Notes: a model not told the origin generated them from the letters alone. Positions 8,393 through 19,700 are shown, counted from the stretch's first letter. The stretch is DNA of 64,000 nucleotides from Oxalobacter sp. (GCA_016291665.1 JAEEYE010000002.1:62001-126000); one strand, 5' to 3'. Numbers and translations are program-made.

Positions 8393-9523
8393 ATGCCCCA
8401 CCCCCAAGATACGCTTTTTGAACCCTATACCCTGAACAACGACGTAACGGTATTAAGCCGCATCGCGGTCGCGCCGCTGACGCTCTTTTCTTCGGACGCC
8501 GACGGGACAATCAACGACGGCGAAGCGATGTTCCTCTCTCAACGCGCTAAAGGCATCGGCCTGTATATCCTGGGCGCCACCTTAGTCAGCGAAGAAGGCG
8601 CTGCCTTTGCCGGACAGCCCCGAGCCATCAGCGAAAAGGATATCCCCTCGCTGAAGAAAAGAGCTGAATTGATCAAGGCACAGGGCGCCTTGGCCATCAC
8701 CCAGATCCACCATGGCGGGCTGCTTGCTTTGTCTGAATGTTCCAAACAGGACGTATATGCCCCTTCTGCCACCGACACAGCCAAGGAAATGACGGATGAG
8801 CATATCGAAGCGACGGTCAAGGCTTTTGCGAAAGCAACGGAACTTTGTATTGCCGCCGGCTGTGATGGGGTCGAAATCCATGGTGCCAACAATTACCTGA
8901 TCCAGCAATTCTTTTCCGCGAAGACGAACAGGAGGAATGACCGTTGGGGCGGCAGCCTGACCAAGCGGATGGCTTTCCCATTGCGGGTTGTCGAGGCTGT
9001 CTGCGAGGTTCGCGAAAAAATGAACCGGCCAGACTTCATCATCGGCTACCGGCTCTCGCCTGAAGAACCAGGAGACAACGGTATCACGATGACAGAGACA
9101 ATCGCGCTGATCCGTGCACTGTGCGACTACCCATTACAGTACCTGCATATCTCGCAATGGAATTTCAACAAGCTGGCAAGGCGCGGTGTCGGTGTGGGAC
9201 AGCTAAGGCTCAAAACCCTGCGGGAAGCCATGGCACCGGATATCGCGCTCATCGGCGTTGGTGGCTTGGTGACAGGTGACGATTTAAGGACTGCCTTGGG
9301 CACTGGTTTTGTGGATTTTGTGGCGGTCGGCCAGTCCATCATGATGAACCCAAACCTGGGAGAACTGATTGCCTCTGGCAAAGAAGACCAGATCATCAGG
9401 GAAATCGATCTGCAAAAGGAAGACCACTATGCGATGCCAGAGCCGCTATGGGCTATGTGCCAGCAGGCGATGAACTGGATGCCTCCGGTCAAGGGCAAGC
9501 CAGCCAAACGGCTTGATGTATAA
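8393..9523 (+). CDS. NADH:flavin oxidoreductase, Old Yellow Enzyme family
   Basis: A 376-residue FMN-dependent TIM-barrel enzyme with an excellent start (aaggagga, ATG at 8393). It begins with the family's LFEPYTL segment and VAPLTLF strand. It then shows QIHHGG and the diagnostic DGVEIHGANNYLIQQFFS block with the catalytic His/Asn pair, followed by R-x-DRWGGS, which holds the FMN and substrate pocket. Late in the chain are VGGLVTGDD and DFVAVGQ, which bind FMN phosphate. It likely reduces an activated alkene or other electrophile with NAD(P)H. The length fits short single-domain OYEs; there is no 4Fe-4S domain as in 2,4-dienoyl-CoA reductases. It follows the disulfide reductase on the same strand, but a 360-bp gap argues for a separate promoter. 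Confidence 0.9.
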   Translation: MPHPQDTLFEPYTLNNDVTVLSRIAVAPLTLFSSDADGTINDGEAMFLSQRAKGIGLYILGATLVSEEGAAFAGQPRAISEKDIPSLKKRAELIKAQGALAITQIHHGGLLALSECSKQDVYAPSATDTAKEMTDEHIEATVKAFAKATELCIAAGCDGVEIHGANNYLIQQFFSAKTNRRNDRWGGSLTKRMAFPLRVVEAVCEVREKMNRPDFIIGYRLSPEEPGDNGITMTETIALIRALCDYPLQYLHISQWNFNKLARRGVGVGQLRLKTLREAMAPDIALIGVGGLVTGDDLRTALGTGFVDFVAVGQSIMMNPNLGELIASGKEDQIIREIDLQKEDHYAMPEPLWAMCQQAMNWMPPVKGKPAKRLDV

Positions 9524-9543
9524 CCGGATCCCGTCATTCACCC

Positions 9544-9568
9544 TGCCCCAGCGCCAGACGTTGGGGCA
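9544..9568 (+). terminator. Hairpin after the OYE gene (possible terminator)
   Basis: A 10-bp GC-rich stem (tgccccagcg/cgttggggca, one G-U pair) with a 5-nt loop, 20 bp after the OYE stop codon. There is no following T run, so intrinsic termination is uncertain. Confidence 0.4.
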
Positions 9569-9643
9569 GCTGGCTGATTAAGCCCCATTATGGCTTGATT
9601 GTTTCATTGACATACAACTGAACGACAAACAACTGCAATCCGT

Positions 9644-9838
9644 ATGTTCCTGAAAAAGTCTGTCCAAGTTCGCGGTATCTCATTCAGCATGGTACTTCCC
9701 AAGGAATACAAAGCTGAGGCAGGACTTTTGGCGATGAAAGAAATGAGCCAGTCTGCTAAGGAAAATGGTATTTCTGATATGACCTTGGACGAAATCAATG
9801 CTGAAATCACGGCTGCCAGGAATGGGTTGCCCGAATGA
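9644..9838 (+). CDS. RelB/DinJ-like antitoxin remnant
   Basis: A 64-codon frame whose second half, including SDMTLDEINAEITAARNG, matches the C-terminal end common to small antitoxins paired with PIN-family toxins. The N-terminal DNA-binding part is not clearly typical and there is no ribosome-binding site before the ATG, so the 5' end may be damaged. The stop codon overlaps the ATG of a PIN-toxin-like sequence (ATGA), the usual antitoxin-toxin coupling. A functional antitoxin is doubtful because the toxin is truncated. Confidence 0.5.
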   Translation: MFLKKSVQVRGISFSMVLPKEYKAEAGLLAMKEMSQSAKENGISDMTLDEINAEITAARNGLPE

Positions 9839-9876
9839 GGTTCTTTGCTGTCATTAATACCAATGTGGCTGCTTAA
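9835..9876 (+). pseudogene. Truncated PIN-domain toxin (13 codons remain)
   Basis: ATG at 9835 overlaps the antitoxin stop by four bases and reads MRFFAVINTNVAA before TAA at 9874. The start of PIN-family toxins is typically of the form AVIDTNVLVSA, so this is the first beta strand with the metal-binding Asp replaced by Asn and the rest of the gene lost. The identification rests on a short motif and the ATGA overlap. Confidence 0.5.
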
Positions 9877-9880
9877 CAAC

Positions 9881-9993
9881 TTGCTAACCATCCTATCAAC
9901 AACTTGTTAAACAGACAGTAACTCGCTAGCTCTCACAAACAACTCACCACTTAACTTGCTAACATCTTGCTAATTAGACAGTAACTCGCTAAT
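9881..9993. repeat. Six TTGCTAA-type octamers and a 63-bp direct duplication
   Basis: Variants of t[tc]g[ct]taa/tcgctag occur at 9881, 9904, 9923, 9956, 9967 and 9986. A longer unit, ttgttaaacagacagtaactcgcta near 9904, recurs 63 bp later as ttgctaattagacagtaactcgcta near 9967. The cluster lies between the toxin remnant and the ATP-binding-protein gene. It may be operators for that gene or decayed coding repeats (63 bp is 21 codons). Confidence 0.55.
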
Positions 9994-10047
9994 CCATGTT
10001 AAGCTTGCCCGACGACATCTTCCAGAAGACATCATTGAGACAGCGCT

Positions 10048-11106
10048 ATGGATTTTGCAAATGCTGAGGAACACCGCCCGCCACAATGGGATGCCCTTCC
10101 TGTTCTAGAAGCCACGGTTGAAGACTTGGATTCCATATTGGTGAGCAAACTCATCCTGCGGCAGAAACAGTACCATCCAAGAATCTTCGGCAGCATGAGC
10201 GACGAGAAAATCCTTGAGAACATGCGGGTAATTCAAAAAGTCGGGAACACCTACCATCCAACAATGGCAGGATTGCTGGCATTGGGTACTTACCCGCAGA
10301 AGTACTTCCCAAGGTTAGTCGCCACCTTTGCCGCCTATCCTGACAGTCAGGCGAAAAAACTTACTGGAGACAAAGCGCTCCGGACCGTGGACAACCAGAC
10401 CATGGTGGGCGCCATCCCCTATATCGTCCAGGATATTCTCGATGCCGTCCGAAAAAACAAGCATACAGGCGAAATCATTGAAGGCGCTTTCCGTAAAGAC
10501 CTGCCGGACTATCCGCTTGACGCCGTACGTGAAGCCATTGTCAACGCCCTGCAGCACCGGGATTATTCTGATGTAGGGCAAGCATCCCCTGTGCATGTTG
10601 CGATGTATCCAGACCGGTTGCAGATTACCAACCCAGGTGAGCTCGATGGCAACATGACCGCAGAAACGCTGGGCAAGGGAGGCATCACTGGTACACGGAA
10701 CCTGTTCCTGTCATCCATCTTGGAAGCCACCCCTCTGCCTGACGGTCATTTTGTTGCCGAAAACCGTGGAAACGGCTTTGCAATCATCCAAACGGCGCTG
10801 GATGAAGCGGACATGTTACCAGCCGACATCCAATCAACACCGTCAACCTTTTCAATCACCTTCCAACTGCGCAGGCGAACTGACGCCAAGACAAAAAGCC
10901 TTCCAGGCAAAGCCTTGGGACAGGCAATCCTGGATGCATTGAAAAAGGCACCTTCCCTTTCAACGGCTGAAATCATTGCCGCGTCCGGAATGTCCCGCGC
11001 CACAGTCAACAATCATCTCAGAAAACTCGTTGACCAAGGGCTCATTGAACCCACAGAACCCGCCAAAAGCCCGAAACAAAGATACCGGCTCAAGAAAACA
11101 TGCTAA
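10048..11106 (+). CDS. AlbA_2-less HATPase_c_4 ATP-binding protein with C-terminal winged helix
   Basis: A 352-residue protein matching the C-terminal part of the RecG-like/Schlafen-AlbA_2 regulators. A GHKL-type ATP-binding domain (HATPase_c_4) covers about residues 130-270 and contains PLDAVREAIVNALQHRDY, the RLQITNPGELDG segment and ENRGNGFAII. The last 65 residues form a winged helix-turn-helix (SLSTAEIIAASGMSRATVNNHLRKL). The usual N-terminal AlbA_2 DNA-binding domain is missing. The first residues (PPQWDALPV) correspond to the middle of full-length relatives, and no ribosome-binding site precedes 10048. This suggests a 5' deletion that could coincide with the direct-repeat cluster upstream. 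It may still bind DNA through the wHTH. Confidence 0.7.
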   Translation: MDFANAEEHRPPQWDALPVLEATVEDLDSILVSKLILRQKQYHPRIFGSMSDEKILENMRVIQKVGNTYHPTMAGLLALGTYPQKYFPRLVATFAAYPDSQAKKLTGDKALRTVDNQTMVGAIPYIVQDILDAVRKNKHTGEIIEGAFRKDLPDYPLDAVREAIVNALQHRDYSDVGQASPVHVAMYPDRLQITNPGELDGNMTAETLGKGGITGTRNLFLSSILEATPLPDGHFVAENRGNGFAIIQTALDEADMLPADIQSTPSTFSITFQLRRRTDAKTKSLPGKALGQAILDALKKAPSLSTAEIIAASGMSRATVNNHLRKLVDQGLIEPTEPAKSPKQRYRLKKTC

Positions 11107-11155
11107 CGTGTTGACGCCCCCATTACCTGCCAAACGCGGCTTTGTACGGGGTCAT

Positions 11156-12412
11156 TTACAACCCAAGAAGGGATACCGGGAATACAAAAGCATAATCGTT
11201 CAATGCCCGTATCTTCTCGGTATTATCAATCACCATGCCCCGCTTGATCGGCATCTTATATTTCTCCAGCACCCTGAAGTTCTTTGTCGGCTTACTGGGT
11301 GCGACGCCCTTCTTGATTTCCACGGGATAAAGCGCCCCATCCTTGACCAAGAGGATATCGACCTCTTTCTTATCGATATCCCGATAATAGTAGAGGTACT
11401 GCCGGGGCTCAAGGCCATTGTTGTAGAAGCTTTTGATGATTTCGCTTACCACATAAGTCTCAAAAAACGCACCGTTCATGGCGCAGTCCATCAGCATTTC
11501 AGCATTGGGCCATTTGCACAGATAGGCGCAAAGCCCTGTATCCATGAAATACAGTTTCGGCGCCTTGATGATCCGCTTGGAGGCATTGGCCATATACGGC
11601 TCCAGCAGAAAGATAATGCCCGAAGTCTGCAGGATTGAAAGCCAGCGCTTGCATGTTTCGACATTGATACCAAGTGCATTGGATATCTGACTGTAAACAA
11701 CTTCCTGCGCTGTTCGAAGGGCAAGAAACGACATGAACTGACGGAACTGCATTTCGCTTGGAGCGCTGATTAACTTTCTGATATCCTTTTCTATGTATGT
11801 ATCTATATAAGCTTTGTAGTAGATATCGCGGGCTGATTCCCCCGTACAAACATCAGGCATCCCGCCTTGGAATATGTCCTCAAAAATAGCACGACTGCTT
11901 CGGTAAAAATCTGGATGGGCACGCTGTTTCTGCATGAGATGCGCAAAATCAACTTCAAAAAGGGCACCCTGCATGCCACGCTTTTCCACTTGCGTAAACC
12001 CTGACATGTTGATTACAGCAGTCCTGCCCGCCAAGGACTCCGATATACCCTCCTGAAGTTCAAATTGATTGGATCCTGTTAAGACGAACATCAACTGCCG
12101 CGGTGCATTGTTCTTCATCCAAGCTCGTCTTTGCGCATCGACGATTTTCTTGATTTCATTTAAGAGACCAACCGCCTTTTGGACTTCATCAATGATAAGC
12201 GGCCAGGGATGTGATTCAAAAAACGCGCGAGGATTGGTCTGCGCAAGCGCCAGCTCTTCTGCATCATCAAGCGTCACAAAATCAAAGTCGTCTCCAAAGA
12301 GATAATCAACCGTGGTCGTCTTACCTACCTGTCTACTGCCATAAAGTGTAATCACCTGAAAAGACGACGACGCCTCAAGCAGAAGCTTTTCAATATCCCT
12401 GTGTAGATACAT
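11156..12412 (-). CDS. AAA_14 / DUF4143 ATPase
   Basis: A 418-residue protein starting at 12412 behind a strong aaaggagg site (the frame opens further upstream, to 12466). Walker A is GSRQVGKT (residues 25-32) and Walker B is LIIDEVQK (Asp75-Glu76), with the sensor LTGSNQFEL further on. The C-terminal half is a DUF4143-type domain and ends in a PD-(D/E)XK-like core, VDILLVKDG then YPVEIKKG. The family is widespread and often multi-copy; its function is poorly known, with roles proposed in mobile or defence-related DNA processing. The gene converges with the ATP-binding protein at 10,048, with about 50 bp between. Confidence 0.88.
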   Translation of the reverse strand: MYLHRDIEKLLLEASSSFQVITLYGSRQVGKTTTVDYLFGDDFDFVTLDDAEELALAQTNPRAFFESHPWPLIIDEVQKAVGLLNEIKKIVDAQRRAWMKNNAPRQLMFVLTGSNQFELQEGISESLAGRTAVINMSGFTQVEKRGMQGALFEVDFAHLMQKQRAHPDFYRSSRAIFEDIFQGGMPDVCTGESARDIYYKAYIDTYIEKDIRKLISAPSEMQFRQFMSFLALRTAQEVVYSQISNALGINVETCKRWLSILQTSGIIFLLEPYMANASKRIIKAPKLYFMDTGLCAYLCKWPNAEMLMDCAMNGAFFETYVVSEIIKSFYNNGLEPRQYLYYYRDIDKKEVDILLVKDGALYPVEIKKGVAPSKPTKNFRVLEKYKMPIKRGMVIDNTEKIRALNDYAFVFPVSLLGL

Positions 12413-12530
12413 CTGATGTCCTCCTTTTGTGCATATAGAATAGAGCATTTTTTCGATCAAATCCATAGTTGACTAGTGATTTAATCGCATTTTTATTCTT
12501 TCCTATCACTGAAACAGCAGCGCAAGCGAC

Positions 12531-12557
12531 CAAGAAAAACGGGAGCCAAGGCTCCCG
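12531..12557 (-). terminator. Rho-independent terminator of the lipoprotein gene
   Basis: Reading the minus strand, cgggagcc pairs with ggctcccg and is followed at once by tttttctt. It sits 60 bp beyond the stop codon of the lipoprotein gene at 12,617. Confidence 0.82.
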
Positions 12558-12616
12558 TAAATTCCGTTATAGCATAGCATTTAGCCAGCCATGAGGCTAC
12601 CAAACAACTACAAAGG

Positions 12617-13117
12617 TTATTTAGCCGACAGTTTCACACCAAATGCCTGCTCGACGGCCTCGCCACACTTACCCGACTGAATCGGGAAATCCTCTGATGA
12701 AGTGCAGGTCACGGTCTTGAGTTCGCCGCGCTTTTCATCAAGGCCCAAGACATAGGTCGTATAGATTTCCTTATTATCCTTAAGCGACAGGTCCAGTTTA
12801 AGGACAGCCAGCTTCTTGCCGCCGGCTTCGATATAGCTTGCACTACGTTTCATCTGCTTTTCGTAATCTTCTCTGGAATACTTCTGGGCAAGCTGCGGCT
12901 GAGACATCGCCTTTTTGACAAAGGTTTCAACCATGATCTTTTCGCAATGTTCCAGGAAACCCTGATCCAGGTTCGACTGTTTCGCCCCTGGTGCACTTTC
13001 CGCACTGACAGCTGTGACAATTTCTGCCGGTGCTTTCTTCTGTGGTGCATTAGTGTTGCCCTTACACCCTGCCAAGGCAACGGCGAACAACAGTCCCAAC
13101 AAGATATTCTTTTTCAT
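12617..13117 (-). CDS. Small lipoprotein of unknown function
   Basis: A 166-residue protein with a classic lipoprotein signal: MKKN, a hydrophobic stretch, then the lipobox ALAGC with Cys18 as the predicted lipidation site. The start at 13117 is chosen for its ggaaggag site; the frame extends 11 codons further without support. An Ala/Lys/Pro-rich linker (about 19-55) precedes a globular domain with four further Cys in two regions (EHCEK, and CTSSEDFPIQSGKCGEA), probably periplasmic disulfides. Residue 19 is Lys, so the +2 rule does not call for inner-membrane retention. It lies downstream of the giant adhesin on the same strand, but a 137-bp gap leaves co-transcription unclear. Confidence 0.82.
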   Translation of the reverse strand: MKKNILLGLLFAVALAGCKGNTNAPQKKAPAEIVTAVSAESAPGAKQSNLDQGFLEHCEKIMVETFVKKAMSQPQLAQKYSREDYEKQMKRSASYIEAGGKKLAVLKLDLSLKDNKEIYTTYVLGLDEKRGELKTVTCTSSEDFPIQSGKCGEAVEQAFGVKLSAK

Positions 13118-13254
13118 AATACTCCTTCCTTTGGTTCGATATAATACCAATCCACCGGGTATGCAAAACAGCAGGAAGACACCCGGTCAACTGAAATTCA
13201 GTCTATCGGATGCCATTTTACTGAGACACAATCGAAAAGCCCTTACTGCGCTAT

Positions 13255-13750
13255 TTATTCGACCGTGATTTCATCAAAGGTCGCATTCTCCTCAAAGCCG
13301 TCACCAGATTGGACCAAACCATACCGGTCATAGTAGGAAATGTCATACCAACCGTCATACATGTTGCTGGTCAGGTAACGTCCCATCAGATTGACCACAC
13401 TGTAATGATCACCATTAAAGTGTTTGTAATCATGGTAATCAACCACAACACCGTTCCTTGCCCTGATGTGGCCGTTCTGGGCGAGATCCAGATTGACCCA
13501 GTGCCTGTTGCTGTAAGATCCGTCATACCAATCTGTAAGGTTGTTGCCTGGCTGGTTCCTGCGCAGGTCATTCCAAAGTGCAATGTCCTCACCTTCGCGG
13601 CGTGGTGTCGCACCAAAGAGCGCAACGGAGACCTTGTCGTTGTCAACACGCAGTTTGTCGACGGCATAGGCTTTACTGATATGCAGGCCGCCTTCATCGA
13701 CATGGATGTTGCCGTTTACTGTCCAGATGTTCTGTAACACAGTACCCGTA
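13255..13750 (-). other. Shared C-terminal domain of the adhesin family
   Basis: The final ~165 residues, with segments such as ISKAYAVDKL, SVALFGATPRREGE, NLDLAQNGH and VVDYHDYKHFNGDH, correspond block for block to the end of the second adhesin at 60,310-60,800. The domain is rich in Tyr, Trp, Asp and Asn, unlike the Gly/Ile repeats before it. It may cap the beta-helix or carry an anchoring or release signal. Confidence 0.75.
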
Positions 13751-16700
13751 TCAGAATTCAGGCTCGTGATGGTAAAGTCCTTCATCGGCTGATCTTCCGT
13801 TGCACCCTGCGTTGCCAAGGTCAGCGGTACACTGCCTTCACCCTTCTGGACTGTATCGACATTGACATAGTTGCCGCCCAGGACAATGTCCGGCTCCCCT
13901 GTCCCATTGGCATTGCCGTTGGCATTGGCAGTAACCGTACCGACATGGGATGCCGCCGTATTGTCGCCACCCAACAGGACAACCCGGTCACCGGTCACGG
14001 TATCGATAACCATATCGCCCTTGGTCAGTTCAACATCTGCCAAACCGCCCGCTTCGATGTCACCGATAACAACATCACCTGTACCGTTGTTATGGATGAG
14101 TGCATCACGTGTCGCCACAATGCTGTCCGCGGCGATGTCCCCTGCTTCATTGACCGTCAGGACAACATCACGGCCGGCATCGGCTTGGCCGGTGACGGTA
14201 ATATCACCATTGTCCGTCGTAGCCTTGATATCACGGCCAGCTGTCACATCGCCACCCATAGTGATGCTGCCGCTCTCTTGGGCTGCTGCAACCACATCAC
14301 CGGATGCCTCAACACGGCCTTGGGTTGTAATATCACCGTTCACGCTGGTCAGCGTGACGTCCCCTGCCGCATCCAGGCTGCCGTTGACCGTCACGTTGCC
14401 ATCTTCTGCGTTCGGTTCGTCATCCGTTGCGGCCAGGGTGATGTCACCGGACGTTGCCGTCACACCACCATTGACCGTTACGCTGCCCTGGTCAGCCTTG
14501 GCTGCCACACTGGCACCGGTCACATCCCCGTTCACGTTAATGTCACCATCACTGGTGCCTACGGTCACCGCACCATCGGCCTTGACCGAACCATCAAGCG
14601 TGATATCTCCGTTGACACTGGTCAGTTTGACATCCCGTGCAGCATCGAGGCTGCCATTGACTGCAATATTGCCATCTTCATTATTAGGTTCCCTGTCAAC
14701 AGCCGTGAGTTCAATGTCATTCAATGTGGACGTCAGATTGCCGTTGACCGTTATACTGCCCTGTCCCGTTTCAGCGGCAATGCTTGCCCCCGTGATATTG
14801 GCATTGGCAGAAATATAGCCTTTACCCGTTACGGCTTCCACATCAGACTGCGCTGTCACAGGTCCATCAAAAGTGATATTCCCTTCGCCTGCAAGCGCTG
14901 CGACATCCCCTTTCGCAGATAAGCTACCGTTGATGTCGATATCACCTTCTTCAGTCGACAGCCAGACATTGTTTTGGGCACTCACATCACCGTTAAAGAC
15001 CACATCGCCTTGTCCAGTCGATGCTGTCACATTACCGCCAACATCCACCTGCATGTCAAAGTAAACGCTGCCAGCTTCATGAACCACGGCATTCAAGTCT
15101 TCCTTGGCAGAAACAGCATCCGTCATATGGATGTCGCCATTGGTAGCTTCCAGTGTCGCATGACGTCCAGAGACCAACAGGCCATCATCCTGGATAACAA
15201 TATTCTGGCCTTTTTCACCGGCTTCATAGGTATCCGAAGCGGCAGAAACCAGGATATCGCCCTGTTCCGTCGAGGTCTTGCCCTTGATGGTGACTTTACC
15301 CAATCCTGTCTTGATGGTGACATCCTGGAGGGCCGTCACAGTATCGACATCCGGCCCGTTGCTGCCGATAGTGATATCGCCTTTACCGGTTTCCACCAAG
15401 ACACTGTCTTCGGTAGCCTGGACCGTCTTCACAACCGCAATGTTGCCAGCCCCCGATTCAATGTTGACTTCAGCCCCCGTGATATGGCCACCCGACCCTG
15501 TGGCGCTATCACCGACTGTAATATCACCCTGCTCGATAGCATACAGGTCGACATAGCCATCAGACGTAATGTCCTGACCGACGGTGATGTTGCCAGAATG
15601 CGTTGCAACCGAAACAGATTCTTTACCTGTGATCGATCCACCGACGGTCACATCTCCGGTATCAGCCAGTGCCACGACCTTACCTTCCACATCGACATTG
15701 CTGTCAAAAGCGATACTGCCACGGCCATTCGTCGTTGCCGTCAGATCCTGTTGGGCGATGATGTCTTTCGTGACATGGATATCGCCGTTTGTCGCATCAA
15801 GGGCGATGCTCCGGCCCGATACAATCTTGCCTTTGTCTTCCAGAATGATATTGTTTTCGCCATCCTTATATTCAGACGAAGCCGCCGAAATGGTGATATC
15901 GCCTTTTTCCGTTGACGTCGTACCTTGGATCAGGACCCGACCCAAGTCGGTCGATAAGGTCACGTTCTGGGCCGCGTGGAGGGTATCGGCATCTTCATTG
16001 CTGCCGATGACAATGTCGCCAACGCCGACTTTTGCGTTGATATCACCCGTAGTGGCGGTAACCGTCTTAGCCACATCAATCGCAATATGGTCAGCACTGT
16101 CATCCGCAACGGTGCTGACTGTCAGGTTGACATCGGTACCGCTGATATCACCCCCCACCTTCATGGCACCTACACCAACCGCCAAATCAACAGCCTGTCC
16201 GGCAGTCACCGAAGCGCCGACATCGATGTTCCCGTTATCCGTTGCTGCATGGATATTGCCACCCGCTTCAATCCCTTCGTCAAAATAGACACTGCCTTGA
16301 CGGTGCGCTGAGACATTTAAATCACGGCCGGCCTGTACGTCATCGGTGATATGGATGTCACCATTGGTTGCATCGAGGTTGATGTCGCCAACCTTCGTGA
16401 TGAGTGCCCCGTTTTCACTGATGACGATGTTCGCAGATCCAGCACCTTCTGCGTATTCAGACGAACCGGCGGAAATCGTGATATCCCCTTTCTCAGCGGT
16501 TGTCTTACCGTCGATGGCAACCTTGCCCAATGCCGTCACCAGGCTGACGTCTTCTGTCGCAGAAACGGTTGTCGCTCCCGGGTTGTCGCCAATGGTGATA
16601 TTACCGGCTTCTGAAATGTCGATATTGACGCTGCCATCCGTGGCTGTAAGCGTCTTGTTGATGGCAACATCCCCAACATCCGTTGCAATATCGACCGCCT

Positions 16701-19700
16701 TACCCGTCACAGCGCCTTCAATGGTAATGCGACCTTCATCAGCAACATGTAACCCAACTGCTTCTACCGCCGTAATATCGCCGCCGACTTCAATGTTGCC
16801 GGTTTCAGCGGCCATCGCCACCTGGCCGCCTGCGTCAATGGTGCCAACTACCTCGATATTACCTTTGTCCGTTTCAGCTGTGACGTTGCGCCCGACCTGA
16901 AGGTCGTCTTCAAAATAGACATTACCCTGTATATGTGTCTGGACGTTCAGATCCTCACGCGCATAGACTGCACGTGTTACATAGATATCACCATTGGTTG
17001 CATCGAGGCTGACATCCCCCTCATGGGCACTAATCTCGCTGTATGCCCCAATTAAGATGGCATCCGGCTCATAGGTGGTTGCTGCTGCACGGATGGCAAT
17101 ATCGCCAATGTCGGCATCCACATTACCGAGGATACTGATCTTGCCTTCTTGTGTATTTAAGTCAATGTCATTGACGGCATGGATAACGCCGGTGCTGCCT
17201 GCTTCTGCAGTATCGCTGTTACCGATGGTGATATCGCCTTGTTCGGAAACGACAATGGCAACGCTGTCGCCTGCCTCAATATTTTCACCGACGCTTATAT
17301 TGCCAACCTGCGTTGCAAGGCGCACATCCCCATTCTCAGCAAACAGGCTTTGGTCAACACTCACCGATCCCCTATTGGCAACAGCGACGATGTCTTCTCC
17401 AGCCGTCACACTGCCACCATTGAATGTAATGGCTAAGACTTCCTCACCAGACTTCCTTGAACCTTCACCTAAGGTATTGGCCCAGACCTCACCATGGACG
17501 GCTTGGACTTTACCTTCGACCGTAATACTGCCATTGCCACCGATACCATCAACGACATCTTCCTGCGCCAGGATGTCACCGTTGTAGGTGATGTTACCCG
17601 ACCCTGAAATGAAGGTCACGACATCACCTTCTTTTGACCCTTCTTTACCTGCCTTGACACTGCCGGCATAATGGATATCGCCATCACCAAACACGGCCGT
17701 CTCAATATCGTGTCCTGCCGTCACATTCCCTACGACATGGAGGTTGCCTGTCGCAAAGACACCCAAGTCACCCACATAAGCTGAAATGTCGTGGCCAGCA
17801 TCCAGGTTACCGCCGAGCTCAACCACAACACCGGTTCCCTTGGCAAAGATCTCAATGTCATCGCTGGCATTGATATCCCCTTCGGTCTTGATATCGCCGT
17901 TTTGGGTCACCAGGCTGATTGACCCCTGTTCAGCAACCATCTTGCCTGAAACCGCAATATTGCCATCGGCATCATTTGGCACACTGTCTTTGGCCTTCAA
18001 GACAATATCACCAGCGGTCGCTTTCATATTGCCGCCAACATCGATACTGCCTTGGCTTGCCAGTGCTTCAATAGCTGAGCCGGAAGTCGAATCACCGTTA
18101 AAGAAGATATTGCCTCTAGCCGCACGGACATTGATTTCACCGTCTGCATCTGCAGAACGCATGAACATAATGTCCCCAGCCCCATCCAGGAAGGCATTGA
18201 TCTGGGATCCCGAATCAACGTCACCACTGAAGGTGATCCTGCCATCACCCGCGACCGTCATATTGATGTCGCCTTTTTCAACCGTAGCCACGCTGCCATT
18301 CAATGCAATATCACCAGAACCTGTCTTGGCATTGATATCACCTGTCGTGGAGACCACAAAATCATATCCATCACCAGCCTGATCATTTTGTGGCATTCCC
18401 AGTACAATATTGCCTTTTCCAGCGACTTCGATATCGATATCACTGATGGCCATGGCATGGCCTAAGACCTGGATATCCCCCTGCTTGGATGTCATCGTAA
18501 TAGCTTTTGCGGCATAGATGCCATCATCCTCATCACCATTCCCTGACGTAATGCCATTTGCCGCATCCAAGACAACATTGCTACCAGAATCCAGATAACT
18601 CCGATTTTCAATCGTACCGGCAGTAGATGTCATTACAATGTCGCCGTCAGCATCCACACGGCTTTGCGTTATGACATGGCCTTTGGCATTTAAGAAGACA
18701 TGGCCTGATGCACTGTCAGAAGCTTCTGCCGTAACCGCTGTCGTAACAGCCAGATTACCGGTTCCCAAGTTCGTCAGTTCAACATCACCGGCAACCGTCG
18801 GATTAAGGGCAACCGTGAGGCTGTCCCCCTCACTGGCTTTAACGAAGACATTACCCTGGATACCGGCGTTACCGATACCATTGGCCGTAAAGTGATTAAA
18901 GGCATTGTCTGCATTTTCCAGTAAGACACTGCCACCGGTCGTCGTTGTCACCGCTTCCGTTGCCATAGAACCTAAAGCGGTTTCATAAACACTGTTACCA
19001 GCCGTCGCATCCACATGGTCTGCTGCCTTCAGCGCCGCATTGATGATGACATCTTCGCCCGCACTGGCTGTGACAGCCTGACCGACCTGAACCGCCGCAT
19101 TAAAGGCGACATTCCCTTTAACAGCATTTGCCGTCAGGTTCCGGCCCGCTTCAACCCCACCATCCAATACGACGTTGCCCTCGCGGGAGACCAGCACCGT
19201 ATCTTCAACCGATTTGAGCGTTGTACCGCTACCTGTCGTCAGGTCTGCACCCGTTTCAAGCAAGACATTTTGGGCTGTGATATCCGTCATCAGTTGCAAG
19301 CTGCCTGCATCCAGGTTCGCAACCTCGATATCCCCTTTAACCACTGGATGGATGGCTACCGTCAGGTCCTGGTCACCATGGCTCTTGACCAGGACATCGC
19401 CATCGATGGCCTGGCCATTGATGCCATTGGCTGTGTAGCTGGCAAAGCGGTTTGCCGTACTCCGGAGATCAACACCCGAACCGGTTGTGGTCGTGACAGA
19501 CTGCGTATCAATGGCGCCAGCCCCTGCTTCAGCCACCTGGCCACCAGCGGTGGCCGTTACACTTTCTACTGCCTTGATGGTTGCATTAAGGGTGATGTCA
19601 CCGCCAGCTGTTGCCGTTACCGTATGGCCTGCATCCACACCCCCATCCAATACGACGTTGCCCTGACGTGAGACCAATGCCGTATCTGCCAGCGAGGTAA

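Noticed and set aside
9881-9993. CRISPR-like array
   Set aside because: The repeated units are only about eight bases, irregularly spaced and imperfect. There are no unique spacers and no cas genes.
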